Below are positions 1-6,685 of a DNA stretch of 7,032 bases, in pieces (position 1 is the first letter of the stretch; every line of letters starts with the position of its first letter). The DNA is from an uncultured Blautia sp. GTDB lineage: Bacteria; Bacillota; Clostridia; Lachnospirales; Lachnospiraceae. The stretch lies in the NCBI GenBank assembly GCA_934426285.1, contig CAKRYE010000086.1:1-7032 (forward strand). The letters run 5' to 3'. The notes under the pieces are model-generated. The model was given only the letters and a program-made list of their open reading frames with translations. It made no database searches and was not told where the DNA came from. The translations under genes and the position numbers were made by a program.

Positions 1-144
1 ATTGAATATCTGGCAGAGCATCTCCATACAGCCGCACCATTCATACTGGATAAAACACAGATTCTGGTCGGTACCAACGGACAATATACACCGGCAATCG
101 GAGCGGCTCTGCATTATGTCGAGAAATTTATTCAATCCGTTTAA
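1..144 (+). CDS. C-terminal end of a probable ROK-family protein (5' end outside window)
   Basis: An open frame enters at base 1 and runs 47 codons to a TAA at 142-144. The visible tail ends in a segment reading TNGQYTPAIGAALHYVEKFI. A small-residue GAA turn followed by a terminal helix is how many ROK sugar kinases and NagC/XylR-type ROK repressors end, so a ROK protein, either regulator or glucokinase-like enzyme, is the best guess. The diagnostic parts (ATP motif, zinc-binding cysteines, N-terminal helix-turn-helix) lie outside the window, so regulator and kinase cannot be told apart. It is the only plus-strand gene here and converges on the operon with a 20-base gap. If it is a ROK regulator, it could be a second sugar-responsive control protein for the locus. 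The family call is tentative; the reading frame itself is fairly secure. Confidence 0.55.
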   Translation: MEYLAEHLHTAAPFILDKTQILVGTNGQYTPAIGAALHYVEKFIQSV

Positions 145-164
145 TCTTCTGTCAGCTAATCACT

Positions 165-1166
165 TTATTTTACAATAACCCCATCTTCATCCCACAGGTC
201 ATGCCAGTCCTTTGCGCCTTCCCACAGGAACACCTGACCTTTGACAAGTCGGTTTCCTTTTTCCAGGGTAGCGATCTTGGCCATTTCTTCATCAGTCAGG
301 GGATCTTCTGTTACACATTTCAGGTTACTTACATAGTTATGTACAGAAAATGGAATGGAGATTTCCCCTCTCTGATGGGCCCATTTCAGAGCGATCAGTG
401 CCGGATGTACTCCATGCGCTTTGGCAATCTCCTGCATTTCTGGGGTCTGCATATCAGCCACATCCTCCGGGCAGATATCTCTTTCCGGTCTTCTTGGAGA
501 ACCAAGGGGCATATATCCTACCGGCTGGATGTTATGAGCGATCAGATAATCATACTGTTCCTGCTGCTGGAAGCATGGATGCAGCTCCAGTTCACATGCT
601 GCCGGTTTGATCTTCATTAACGGAAGGACTGCTTCCAGTTTCGGAATAGTCATATTGGAAATACCAATGTAGCGGATTTTACCTTTTTCTACCAGCTCTT
701 CACACTGACGGTAGGTATCCATAAATTCCTCTACACTGAAAGGTCTGGATTCCGGATTTCTGGAGTCTACATCACAGAATGGTGCATGGTAGTTCGGGAA
801 TGGCCAGTGGATAAAATACAGATCCACATAATCACACTGAAGATCCTGAATACTCTTGGTGCAGGCTTCTTCTACCTTTCTGTGCATGTCATTCCATACC
901 TTTGTCATAATGAAAAGATCTTTTCTTTCTACTACCCCTTCATCAAAGGCTGCTTTGAAAACTTCACCAATCTGATGCTCATTTCCATAGCACGCTGCAC
1001 AGTCAAACATACGATATCCGCTGCGGATCGCACCGGCCACAGCCTCAGATACTTCTTCTGCACTTACACGGTCTGAACCAAAGGTTCCCATACCCATACA
1101 GGGTACTTTTTCTCCTGATGGAAGCGTTACTTTCGGCACAATTGCCGGATTAATGAATTCTGCCAT
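165..1166 (-). CDS. Aldo/keto reductase (NAD(P)H-dependent, aldose/polyol type)
   Basis: A 333-residue cytosolic (alpha/beta)8-barrel oxidoreductase that interconverts carbonyls and alcohols. The complete AKR catalytic tetrad is visible: D55 and Y60 (in DCAACYGNE), K89 (IMTKVW) and H120 (YFIHWP). The family segment GKIRYIGISN is at 162-171 and the late cofactor-binding segment is near 271-282. The start is supported by AGGAGG at 1175-1180, 8 bases upstream of the ATG. It is the last gene of the operon, 24 bases after the PfkB kinase. In this setting an aldose-to-polyol (or reverse) step is plausible, feeding the GatD-like dehydrogenase. Oddities: the usual IPKS phosphate-binding motif reads IPFS (271-274), the downstream arginine position appears to be V279, and the conserved nicotinamide-contacting glutamine appears to be E192. 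Cofactor preference may therefore be unusual. The family is certain; the substrate is not known. Confidence 0.93.
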   Translation of the reverse strand: MAEFINPAIVPKVTLPSGEKVPCMGMGTFGSDRVSAEEVSEAVAGAIRSGYRMFDCAACYGNEHQIGEVFKAAFDEGVVERKDLFIMTKVWNDMHRKVEEACTKSIQDLQCDYVDLYFIHWPFPNYHAPFCDVDSRNPESRPFSVEEFMDTYRQCEELVEKGKIRYIGISNMTIPKLEAVLPLMKIKPAACELELHPCFQQQEQYDYLIAHNIQPVGYMPLGSPRRPERDICPEDVADMQTPEMQEIAKAHGVHPALIALKWAHQRGEISIPFSVHNYVSNLKCVTEDPLTDEEMAKIATLEKGNRLVKGQVFLWEGAKDWHDLWDEDGVIVK

Positions 1167-1174
1167 TTTTATTT

Positions 1175-1180
1175 CCTCCT
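1175..1180 (-). promoter_or_regulatory. Shine-Dalgarno site of the aldo/keto reductase
   Basis: AGGAGG on the minus strand, 8 bases before the ATG at 1166. It is a full consensus site inside the 24-base gap after the PfkB gene. It suggests that the last gene of the operon is translated independently and not by coupling. Confidence 0.85.
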
Positions 1181-1190
1181 GATTTTATTA

Positions 1191-2120
1191 TTATAATTTT
1201 TTAATCCTGATTAACGGAAGCAGTTTTTCCATATCTTCCATTACGAAAAATCCAGTCTCCTCACGCATGGCTGATGCTGCCGAAATCGCACTGGCACTTC
1301 TTAAAGTCTCTTCCAATGAAAGTCCCTGACTCAATCCAAGTGCAAAGCCTGCAATCATGGAATCTCCGCAGCCTACTGTATTTACTGCATCGATTTTCGG
1401 CACAACCGCACGGAAGATGCCATCCTTTCCTACTGCCAGAGAGCCGTCTGCTCCAAGGGAAACTGCTACGATTTCAACCCCTTTTTCATGAATTGTTTTG
1501 GCAGCTTCAATAATATCCTGAATGTCATCACACTGTTTACCTGTCAGCATTCGAATTTCATCTATGTTCGGTTTAATCAATGTCGGACAAGCTTCAATTC
1601 CCATTTCCAGCAGTTTCCCACTGGTGTCAAGAATCACCGGTTTGCCGGCTTCTTTGACGATCCTGACCAGTCTCTGATATGCAGTTCCATCAAGTCCCTT
1701 GGGAACACTTCCTGACATGGAAACTACATCAGCATCTTTTACCAGTTCTCTGAATTTCTCTTCAAATCCCTGAAAATCTTCTTCTGTCAAAGTAAAACCC
1801 GGCTCAAGGAATTCTGTCTGCACATGGTTAACTTCATCCCAGATATTAATACAGGATCTGCTCTCCGCATCCACATGATAAAAATCTCCCTTAATACCAA
1901 ATGGTTTCAGCGCTTCTTCAATGTAGTTTCCCGCATGTCCGCCTACAAACCCGGTTGCCACAACCTCTGCTCCATAAATGGAAGCTGGCTTGGAAACATT
2001 AAGTCCTTTACCACCAGGAACATATGTACATTGTCGTACACGGTTTACTTCTCCTATTTTAAAATCATCTACTACATATCTTTTATCGATTGCAGCATTC
2101 AATGTCACTGTAAGTATCAT
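1191..2120 (-). CDS. PfkB-family sugar-phosphate kinase (1-phosphofructokinase / tagatose-phosphate kinase type)
   Basis: A 309-residue ATP-dependent ribokinase-fold kinase, predicted to turn a ketohexose monophosphate into the 1,6-bisphosphate cleaved by the operon's aldolase. It begins MILTVTLNAAIDK, typical of the FruK/LacC branch. It has the GGKGLNVS substrate-binding signature (36-43), KPN (183-185) and the C-terminal signature NTVGCGDSMIAG (247-258), with D253 as the expected catalytic base; the motif reads GCGD where GAGD is commoner. The start at 2120 is preferred over an in-frame ATG at 2135 for two reasons. The protein then begins at the conserved MILTVTLN, and GAGGA (2129-2133) lies 8 bases upstream, whereas the 2135 ATG has no ribosome site. 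The start follows the dehydrogenase stop by one base, so translation is probably coupled. Fructose-1-P, tagatose-1-P or tagatose-6-P are all possible substrates. The aldolase and dehydrogenase favour tagatose forms. Confidence 0.9.
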   Translation of the reverse strand: MILTVTLNAAIDKRYVVDDFKIGEVNRVRQCTYVPGGKGLNVSKPASIYGAEVVATGFVGGHAGNYIEEALKPFGIKGDFYHVDAESRSCINIWDEVNHVQTEFLEPGFTLTEEDFQGFEEKFRELVKDADVVSMSGSVPKGLDGTAYQRLVRIVKEAGKPVILDTSGKLLEMGIEACPTLIKPNIDEIRMLTGKQCDDIQDIIEAAKTIHEKGVEIVAVSLGADGSLAVGKDGIFRAVVPKIDAVNTVGCGDSMIAGFALGLSQGLSLEETLRSASAISAASAMREETGFFVMEDMEKLLPLIRIKKL

Positions 2121-2121
2121 C

Positions 2122-3174
2122 TTATTCTTCCTCATTTGACAAAAGAATCTTTCCTTTTACAAGTCCAGGTGTTTTAAATAACTGGAATGCTTCCTGTGCC
2201 TGACTCATTGGAATTTTTTTGTAGATAAATCCAGGATCAAATTTCAGCTGACCTGTTGCAAAATAATGTGCAGTCAGATCCCATTCACGTCCCGGATAAG
2301 GGGCACTGTAAGACATCCAGGAGCCGGTCAGTTTGAATTCTTTACGATTCATATTTTCCCACTGTGCCGGTGTAAATGTCAGGTTCTCATGAGGGGTTCC
2401 GATAAAGCAGACATGTGCTTTGTTTGCAGCCAGTTCAAATGCCATATGCATGGTTGGAACCTGTCCTGCTGTCTCAAACACAAAACCGTAGCCCTTGCCA
2501 CCTGTGATCGCCATAGCCTTTTCCATATATCCTTCGTCTCTGGTATTGATGACTTCATCTGCACCAAGGCGTTTCGCCAGCTCAAGACGTTCCTCACTAA
2601 TATCAAAAACTACCACTTTCTTGGAACCAAAGATCTTGGTCCACTGCATGGTAAACATTCCGACTGTACCACCGCCAAGAATTGCAACATACTCGCCACC
2701 GTGGTAATCATTCTGGAATACACCGTGGATCGCAACAGTTGCAGGCTCAAACATGGCTCCCTGCTCATATGGAACACTGCTTTCAAAAGGAACGGCATTC
2801 TGCTCCGGAACAACCACATAATCTGCGTTACTTCCCTGCTGTCTGGAGCCTATGAAGCTGTAGTGCTTACAGAGAGAGAAATTTCCCTGCTGACAGTCAT
2901 CACATTTCATACATGGAAGAAGCGGTGCGCCGGAAACACGGTCTCCCACTTTTACCTTAGTCACTCCTTCCCCAACTTCCACTACATCCCCGGAAAACTC
3001 ATGTCCAAGTACGATTGGATAAAAGTGAACCCCGTGATTCAGGACACGAGGAATATCCGAACCGCAGATACCGGAATATCTGACACGTATCTTAACAGTT
3101 CCTTTGGTCACCTTAGGTTCTTCCATTTCCTGATACTGTACATCTTCATTTGCAACTACTACTGCTGCCTTCAT
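2122..3174 (-). CDS. Zinc-dependent medium-chain polyol dehydrogenase, GatD-like
   Basis: A 350-residue cytosolic MDR-family dehydrogenase. The likely reaction is NAD-dependent oxidation of a hexitol or hexitol phosphate to the ketose form. Catalytic zinc ligands are visible as C37 (GICGSD), H58-E59 (LGHEFSG) and E143. Four cysteines for a structural zinc are C88, C91, C94 and C102. The Rossmann motif GGGTVG is at 167-172, and D191 at the end of the next strand favours NAD over NADP. Resemblance to E. coli galactitol-1-phosphate 5-dehydrogenase (recalled, not aligned by software) is notable: the PLLPC segment, IGSR (108-111) and the late GSWMSYS block followed by PGREW. The start is set by AAGGAG at 3184-3189, 9 bases upstream. 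It follows the FGGY kinase by 31 bases and ends one base before the PfkB start. Whether the substrate is phosphorylated is open, because no PTS is present and the operon has its own FGGY kinase. Confidence 0.9.
   Translation of the reverse strand: MKAAVVVANEDVQYQEMEEPKVTKGTVKIRVRYSGICGSDIPRVLNHGVHFYPIVLGHEFSGDVVEVGEGVTKVKVGDRVSGAPLLPCMKCDDCQQGNFSLCKHYSFIGSRQQGSNADYVVVPEQNAVPFESSVPYEQGAMFEPATVAIHGVFQNDYHGGEYVAILGGGTVGMFTMQWTKIFGSKKVVVFDISEERLELAKRLGADEVINTRDEGYMEKAMAITGGKGYGFVFETAGQVPTMHMAFELAANKAHVCFIGTPHENLTFTPAQWENMNRKEFKLTGSWMSYSAPYPGREWDLTAHYFATGQLKFDPGFIYKKIPMSQAQEAFQLFKTPGLVKGKILLSNEEE
2129..2133 (-). promoter_or_regulatory. Shine-Dalgarno site that fixes the PfkB kinase start
   Basis: GAGGA on the minus strand lies inside the last codons of the dehydrogenase gene, 8 bases before the ATG at 2120. 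It overlaps the alternative ATG at 2135, which itself has no purine-rich site upstream. This is the reason for choosing the 2120 start. Confidence 0.7.
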
Positions 3175-3205
3175 AATATATTTCTCCTTTCATGAATTCT
3201 GCTTT

Positions 3206-4720
3206 TTATTTTGCAGTCATTATGTGCGCCAGAGATTTATAAAGTTCTGTATAAGTCTCAAAAGTTTTATCATAAACTGCTTTGTTCTTTGGATCTGGTT
3301 CATGGCGGCGGGTCTCTTTGACCGTAAGTGAAACTGCTTCCTCATAATCTTTGTAAAAACCTACTCCCACTCCTGCCAGAAGTGCGGCACCAAGGGTGGT
3401 TGCGGTATCAGATGCCGGCACTATGATCGGTTTTCCTGTAATATCGGATTTGATCTGTGTCCAGAGCAGGGAGTTGGCAGAACCGCCCATAGCTCTCAAT
3501 ACATCTGCCTCTGCCCCTGCTTCCTTTGCCACTTCAAGGTTGTGCCGCAGGGAAAGCGCCACCCCTTCCATACAGGCACGGACCATATGTCCTTTTGTTT
3601 TTGCAAAATCCAGTCCATAGAAAACGCCCTTTGCATATGGATTCCAGATAGGAGAACGCTCTCCTGACATATATGGAAGAAATACCATTCCATCGCATCC
3701 CGGCGCAACTTTTTCTGCAATTTTATTGAGCTGGTCCAGAGATGAGACACCTGTCTGTTCTTTCATCATCCGTTCATAATCTGCAAATTCATGTTCAAAC
3801 CAGCGCATTACACCGCCACCTCCGGTGGTTCCTCCCTGAAGAAGCCATTTGCCCGGGACAACGTGATAACTCAGGATCAGTCTCGGATCTGCCTTATATT
3901 CCTCTGTACAAATGCTCATTCCTCCGGCCTGTCCGCCCTGCTCCTGTGTTTCACCGGAATGGATCACACCTGCACCAAGGGTTCCGCAGGCTGCATCAAG
4001 TCCACCGGCAACTACGGGAATTCCTTCCACAAGTCCACACTCTGCAGCTGCTTTCCCGGTAACTGTTCCAACCACATGGTCACAGTCACAGATTTCCGGA
4101 AGAAATTCCATGGGGATTCCAAGACGTTTACACATCTTTTCATCCCAGCATCCCTTCTTCATATTGAAGCAATGCAATCCATAGCCCTGTGACACATCCT
4201 GCGTAATCGCACCCGTCAGTTTAAATGCAATGTAGCTGTTGGACTGAAGTATCTTGTGGATTTTTGCGTATACCTCCGGAAGATTTTCTTTGTACCAAAG
4301 GATCTTTGCAGTAGAATAAGAGGGCTGAAGAGAATTTCCTGCTACCTCAAAAATCTCCTCCTGTCCAATCTCCTGATTCAGTCTGTCACAAATAGACTGT
4401 GCTCTCGTATCCATCCAGATTGGTGTATTGGCCAGCACATTCCCCTCTCTGTCAATTGGGATTGCAGACCAGCTCTGACCATCGATCCCGATTCCCGCAA
4501 TCTCATCTGCAGTGATATCCGCCTTCTGTATGGTTTCCTTTGTTGCCCGGCAGACTGCGTCCCACCATTCCTCAGGATTCTGCTCTGCCCATCCCTCATG
4601 TGGATAATATACCGGATAGTCACCACTGGCTGCTGCAAGAACTTTTCCATTCCTGTCAAATACCGCAACCTTGCAGGCACTTGTTCCGATATCAATCCCC
4701 AATAAATATGATTTCATCAT
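3206..4720 (-). CDS. FGGY-family carbohydrate kinase (xylulokinase-like)
   Basis: A 504-residue ATP-dependent kinase with two actin-like domains, the usual FGGY length. It phosphorylates a ketose or polyol. Visible elements are the N-terminal phosphate loop GIDIGTSACK (8-17), the substrate-side motifs HEGWAEQNPEEWW (41-53) and WMDTRA (102-107), and the GGLD motif (239-242) with D242 as catalytic base. Also present are GGTTGGGG (296-303), SGERSPIWNP (352-361) and the glycine-rich FGGY signature starting GGSANSLLW (412-420). The sequence is closest in style to xylulokinases, but that subfamily covers many substrates, and the hexitol context argues for a ketohexose or hexitol. The start at 4720 has GGGAG at 4728-4732, 7 bases upstream; a second ATG follows at once and would remove one residue. 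It lies 23 bases after the LacI gene. With no PTS in view, it probably supplies the first phosphate of the pathway. Confidence 0.92.
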   Translation of the reverse strand: MMKSYLLGIDIGTSACKVAVFDRNGKVLAAASGDYPVYYPHEGWAEQNPEEWWDAVCRATKETIQKADITADEIAGIGIDGQSWSAIPIDREGNVLANTPIWMDTRAQSICDRLNQEIGQEEIFEVAGNSLQPSYSTAKILWYKENLPEVYAKIHKILQSNSYIAFKLTGAITQDVSQGYGLHCFNMKKGCWDEKMCKRLGIPMEFLPEICDCDHVVGTVTGKAAAECGLVEGIPVVAGGLDAACGTLGAGVIHSGETQEQGGQAGGMSICTEEYKADPRLILSYHVVPGKWLLQGGTTGGGGVMRWFEHEFADYERMMKEQTGVSSLDQLNKIAEKVAPGCDGMVFLPYMSGERSPIWNPYAKGVFYGLDFAKTKGHMVRACMEGVALSLRHNLEVAKEAGAEADVLRAMGGSANSLLWTQIKSDITGKPIIVPASDTATTLGAALLAGVGVGFYKDYEEAVSLTVKETRRHEPDPKNKAVYDKTFETYTELYKSLAHIMTAK

Positions 4721-4743
4721 TTTGCCGCTCCCATGATTCTATT

Positions 4744-5757
4744 TTATCTGTTCAGAATACTTACAGATTTTCCTTCCATAATCTCTGTCTGAAGTTTCTC
4801 CATAAAAGGTTCCTCAGATCTTTCTTCTTTCTTTTCAAGATGCTCCAGGATGATCCTTGCAATCTCTCTGGCAATCCTGTCTGTGGGCTGTGATACAATC
4901 GTCAACTTCGGACGGCACGCCCTTGCAAACTGAAGATTATCAAACCCTATCATAGAAAGCTGCTCCGGAATCTGTATTCCCAGTTCATTGACTCCGATCA
5001 TTGCGCCCATTGTCATTTCATAGTTGGTCACAAAAACCGCTGTCATATCCGGATTCTCCCGGACAAGCTCTTCCAGGCCTCTGACACCTCCCTGGATCGT
5101 ATAGTCACCACGATATACCAGTGAATTTTTTATGGGAATTCCAGCTTTTTTAAGAGCTGTATAATATCCTTCCAGACGTTCCTCTGCTGTAAAAATCCCC
5201 TCAGGACCGCCTATGATTCCAATCTTTCTATGTCCTTTTTCTATAAAAAGCTGCATCGCATCCTCTGCAGCTTTTTTGTTATCCACCAGAACACTGTCAC
5301 AGGGAATTCCCTGAATCTTACGGTCTATCAGCACGATTGGCTTACCTGTTTTCTGGAATTTCTTCAGATGTGCTCCAGTTTCATCTACTGGCATATTAAT
5401 GATCCCATCCACCCGACGGCGGATCAGAAACTCCACTGCCTCCTGCTCCAGCTTCTTATCTGTACGACAGTCACAGACGATGGTTGCATAACCGTGACTT
5501 CTGAGAATATCTTCCATTCCCGTTATGATTTCGGCACAGAATATATTATTCAGCTCCGGGATTACAACGCCTATGGTCTTTGTCGCATTTGTCTTAAGCC
5601 CTCTGGCAACTTCATTGACCTCATAATGGAGTTCCTCAATAGCTTTTTCAATCTTTACTCTGTTTTTTTCCCTGACGTTTCCCCCATTAAAATAGGAAGA
5701 GATTGTAGCCAGACCAAGTCCTGTCAGTCTGGCTATATCTTTCATTGTTGCCGCCAT
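4744..5757 (-). CDS. LacI-family transcriptional regulator
   Basis: A 337-residue repressor-type protein. An N-terminal helix-turn-helix (about residues 5-25, TMKDIARLTGLGLATISSYF) is followed by the hinge region around ARGLKTNATKTIGVVIP (about 52-68). The rest is a periplasmic-binding-protein-like effector domain with typical late motifs SMIGFDN and PKLTIVSQP. It is expected to bind the palindrome at 6686-6705 as a dimer and to be released by a sugar or sugar-phosphate inducer. As the second gene of the operon it would be autoregulated. Its ATG comes one base after the aldolase stop, with only a weak AAGG upstream, so translation is probably coupled to the aldolase. A start at the internal ATG (5745) is possible and would leave the helix-turn-helix intact. 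Oddity: the usual SRVLN of the recognition region reads SSYFN (20-24), so the commonly contacting arginine is serine. Confidence 0.93.
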   Translation of the reverse strand: MAATMKDIARLTGLGLATISSYFNGGNVREKNRVKIEKAIEELHYEVNEVARGLKTNATKTIGVVIPELNNIFCAEIITGMEDILRSHGYATIVCDCRTDKKLEQEAVEFLIRRRVDGIINMPVDETGAHLKKFQKTGKPIVLIDRKIQGIPCDSVLVDNKKAAEDAMQLFIEKGHRKIGIIGGPEGIFTAEERLEGYYTALKKAGIPIKNSLVYRGDYTIQGGVRGLEELVRENPDMTAVFVTNYEMTMGAMIGVNELGIQIPEQLSMIGFDNLQFARACRPKLTIVSQPTDRIAREIARIILEHLEKKEERSEEPFMEKLQTEIMEGKSVSILNR

Positions 5758-5758
5758 T

Positions 5759-6613
5759 TTATTTTTCTGCCTTGCCGTCGCATCCGCAGACTTTCATTCT
5801 TGCCATTACCAGTTCCTTCACTGCTGCGATAGCAGTTTTTCCATATGCTTTCGGGTCAATGGTGTCTGGTTTTTCCGCAAGAAGCTCTTTGACTGCCTTG
5901 GAATATGCTGCACGAAGCTCTGTAGCAAAATTCACTTTACAGATACCACGTTTTACACAATCCCTGACATCCTCATCACTTAAACCAGATGCACCGTGAA
6001 GTACAAGCGGAATATCTACAACCTGGCGGATCTCACTGAGACGTTCCTTATCAAGAACCGGAGTTCCTACATAGAAGCCATGTGCAGTTCCGATGGCAAC
6101 AGCAAGAGAAGTAACTCCTGTACGTTCCACAAATTCCTTTGCCTCCTGAGGATCTGTATTTGTGTCTGCCTCAGCCTCCAGATCATCTTCTTTGCCGCCA
6201 ACCTTGCCAAGCTCAGCTTCACATGGGATATCCAGTGCTTTTGCAACATCTGCCACACGCTTTGTCTCTGCAATATTAGCCTCAAAATCCAACTTGGAAC
6301 CATCGATCATAACAGAAGTATAGCCTGCATGCATTGCCTGCATAGCAAGTTCAAAGCTGCTGCCGTGATCCAGATGCATACATACCGGAACAGATGCCTT
6401 TTCAGCTTCTGCTGCAACGATCGCTGCATAGGTTTCTACTGTTCCATATTTCACTGTAGATGGTGTTGTCTGAATCATAACCGGCGCTTTCAGTTCCTCT
6501 GCAGCCTGGATGATTGCTTTCACCATCTCCATATTCTCCGCATTAAATGCACCTACTGCATAACCGCCTTTCTGAGCCTTGGCCAGCATTTCTTTTGATG
6601 TTACAAGTGGCAT
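5759..6613 (-). CDS. Class II ketose-1,6-bisphosphate aldolase, GatY/KbaY (tagatose-bisphosphate) type
   Basis: A 284-residue zinc-dependent (beta/alpha)8 aldolase that cleaves a ketose 1,6-bisphosphate to dihydroxyacetone phosphate and glyceraldehyde 3-phosphate. The signature MHLDHGSSFE (79-88) carries D82, the expected catalytic acid, and zinc ligand H83. Other zinc ligands are H178 (GTAHGFY) and H206 (LVLHGASG). EAELGKVGGKEDD (132-144) and CGCDGKA at the end match E. coli GatY/KbaY as recalled. The AVAIGTAHG block fits tagatose-bisphosphate aldolases better than FbaA-type fructose-bisphosphate aldolases, which usually read ALGSVHG there. The start at 6613 is chosen because AGGAGG (6623-6628) sits 9 bases upstream and the protein then begins MPLVTSKEML, the normal family beginning. 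A longer in-frame extension would run into the promoter. It is the first gene of the operon. A GatZ/KbaZ partner is not seen. Fructose-bisphosphate specificity cannot be excluded. Confidence 0.92.
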   Translation of the reverse strand: MPLVTSKEMLAKAQKGGYAVGAFNAENMEMVKAIIQAAEELKAPVMIQTTPSTVKYGTVETYAAIVAAEAEKASVPVCMHLDHGSSFELAMQAMHAGYTSVMIDGSKLDFEANIAETKRVADVAKALDIPCEAELGKVGGKEDDLEAEADTNTDPQEAKEFVERTGVTSLAVAIGTAHGFYVGTPVLDKERLSEIRQVVDIPLVLHGASGLSDEDVRDCVKRGICKVNFATELRAAYSKAVKELLAEKPDTIDPKAYGKTAIAAVKELVMARMKVCGCDGKAEK

Positions 6614-6622
6614 AATGATTTT

Positions 6623-6628
6623 CCTCCT
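6623..6628 (-). promoter_or_regulatory. Shine-Dalgarno site that fixes the aldolase start
   Basis: AGGAGG on the minus strand, 9 bases before the ATG at 6613. Two other in-frame ATGs upstream (6631 and 6679) have no comparable site, and the first of them lies upstream of this one. This site therefore decides the start of the operon's first gene. Confidence 0.9.
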
Positions 6629-6685
6629 CATAATTAATAATGTATTTTTTGTTCTGATTACTATCAATGCAGGAAACATTTTTAA

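Noticed and set aside
2121..2135. A five-codon longer PfkB protein starting at the ATG at 2135.
   Set aside because: There is no ribosome site upstream of 2135, while the ATG at 2120 has GAGGA at 8 bases and begins at the conserved MILTVTLN.
2266..3195. A long plus-strand open frame opposite the dehydrogenase gene (309 codons), and similar plus-strand frames opposite the other genes.
   Set aside because: The translations are rich in Cys, His, Phe and Ser and have no recognisable motifs, while the minus-strand frames carry complete enzyme signatures; these are antisense shadows.
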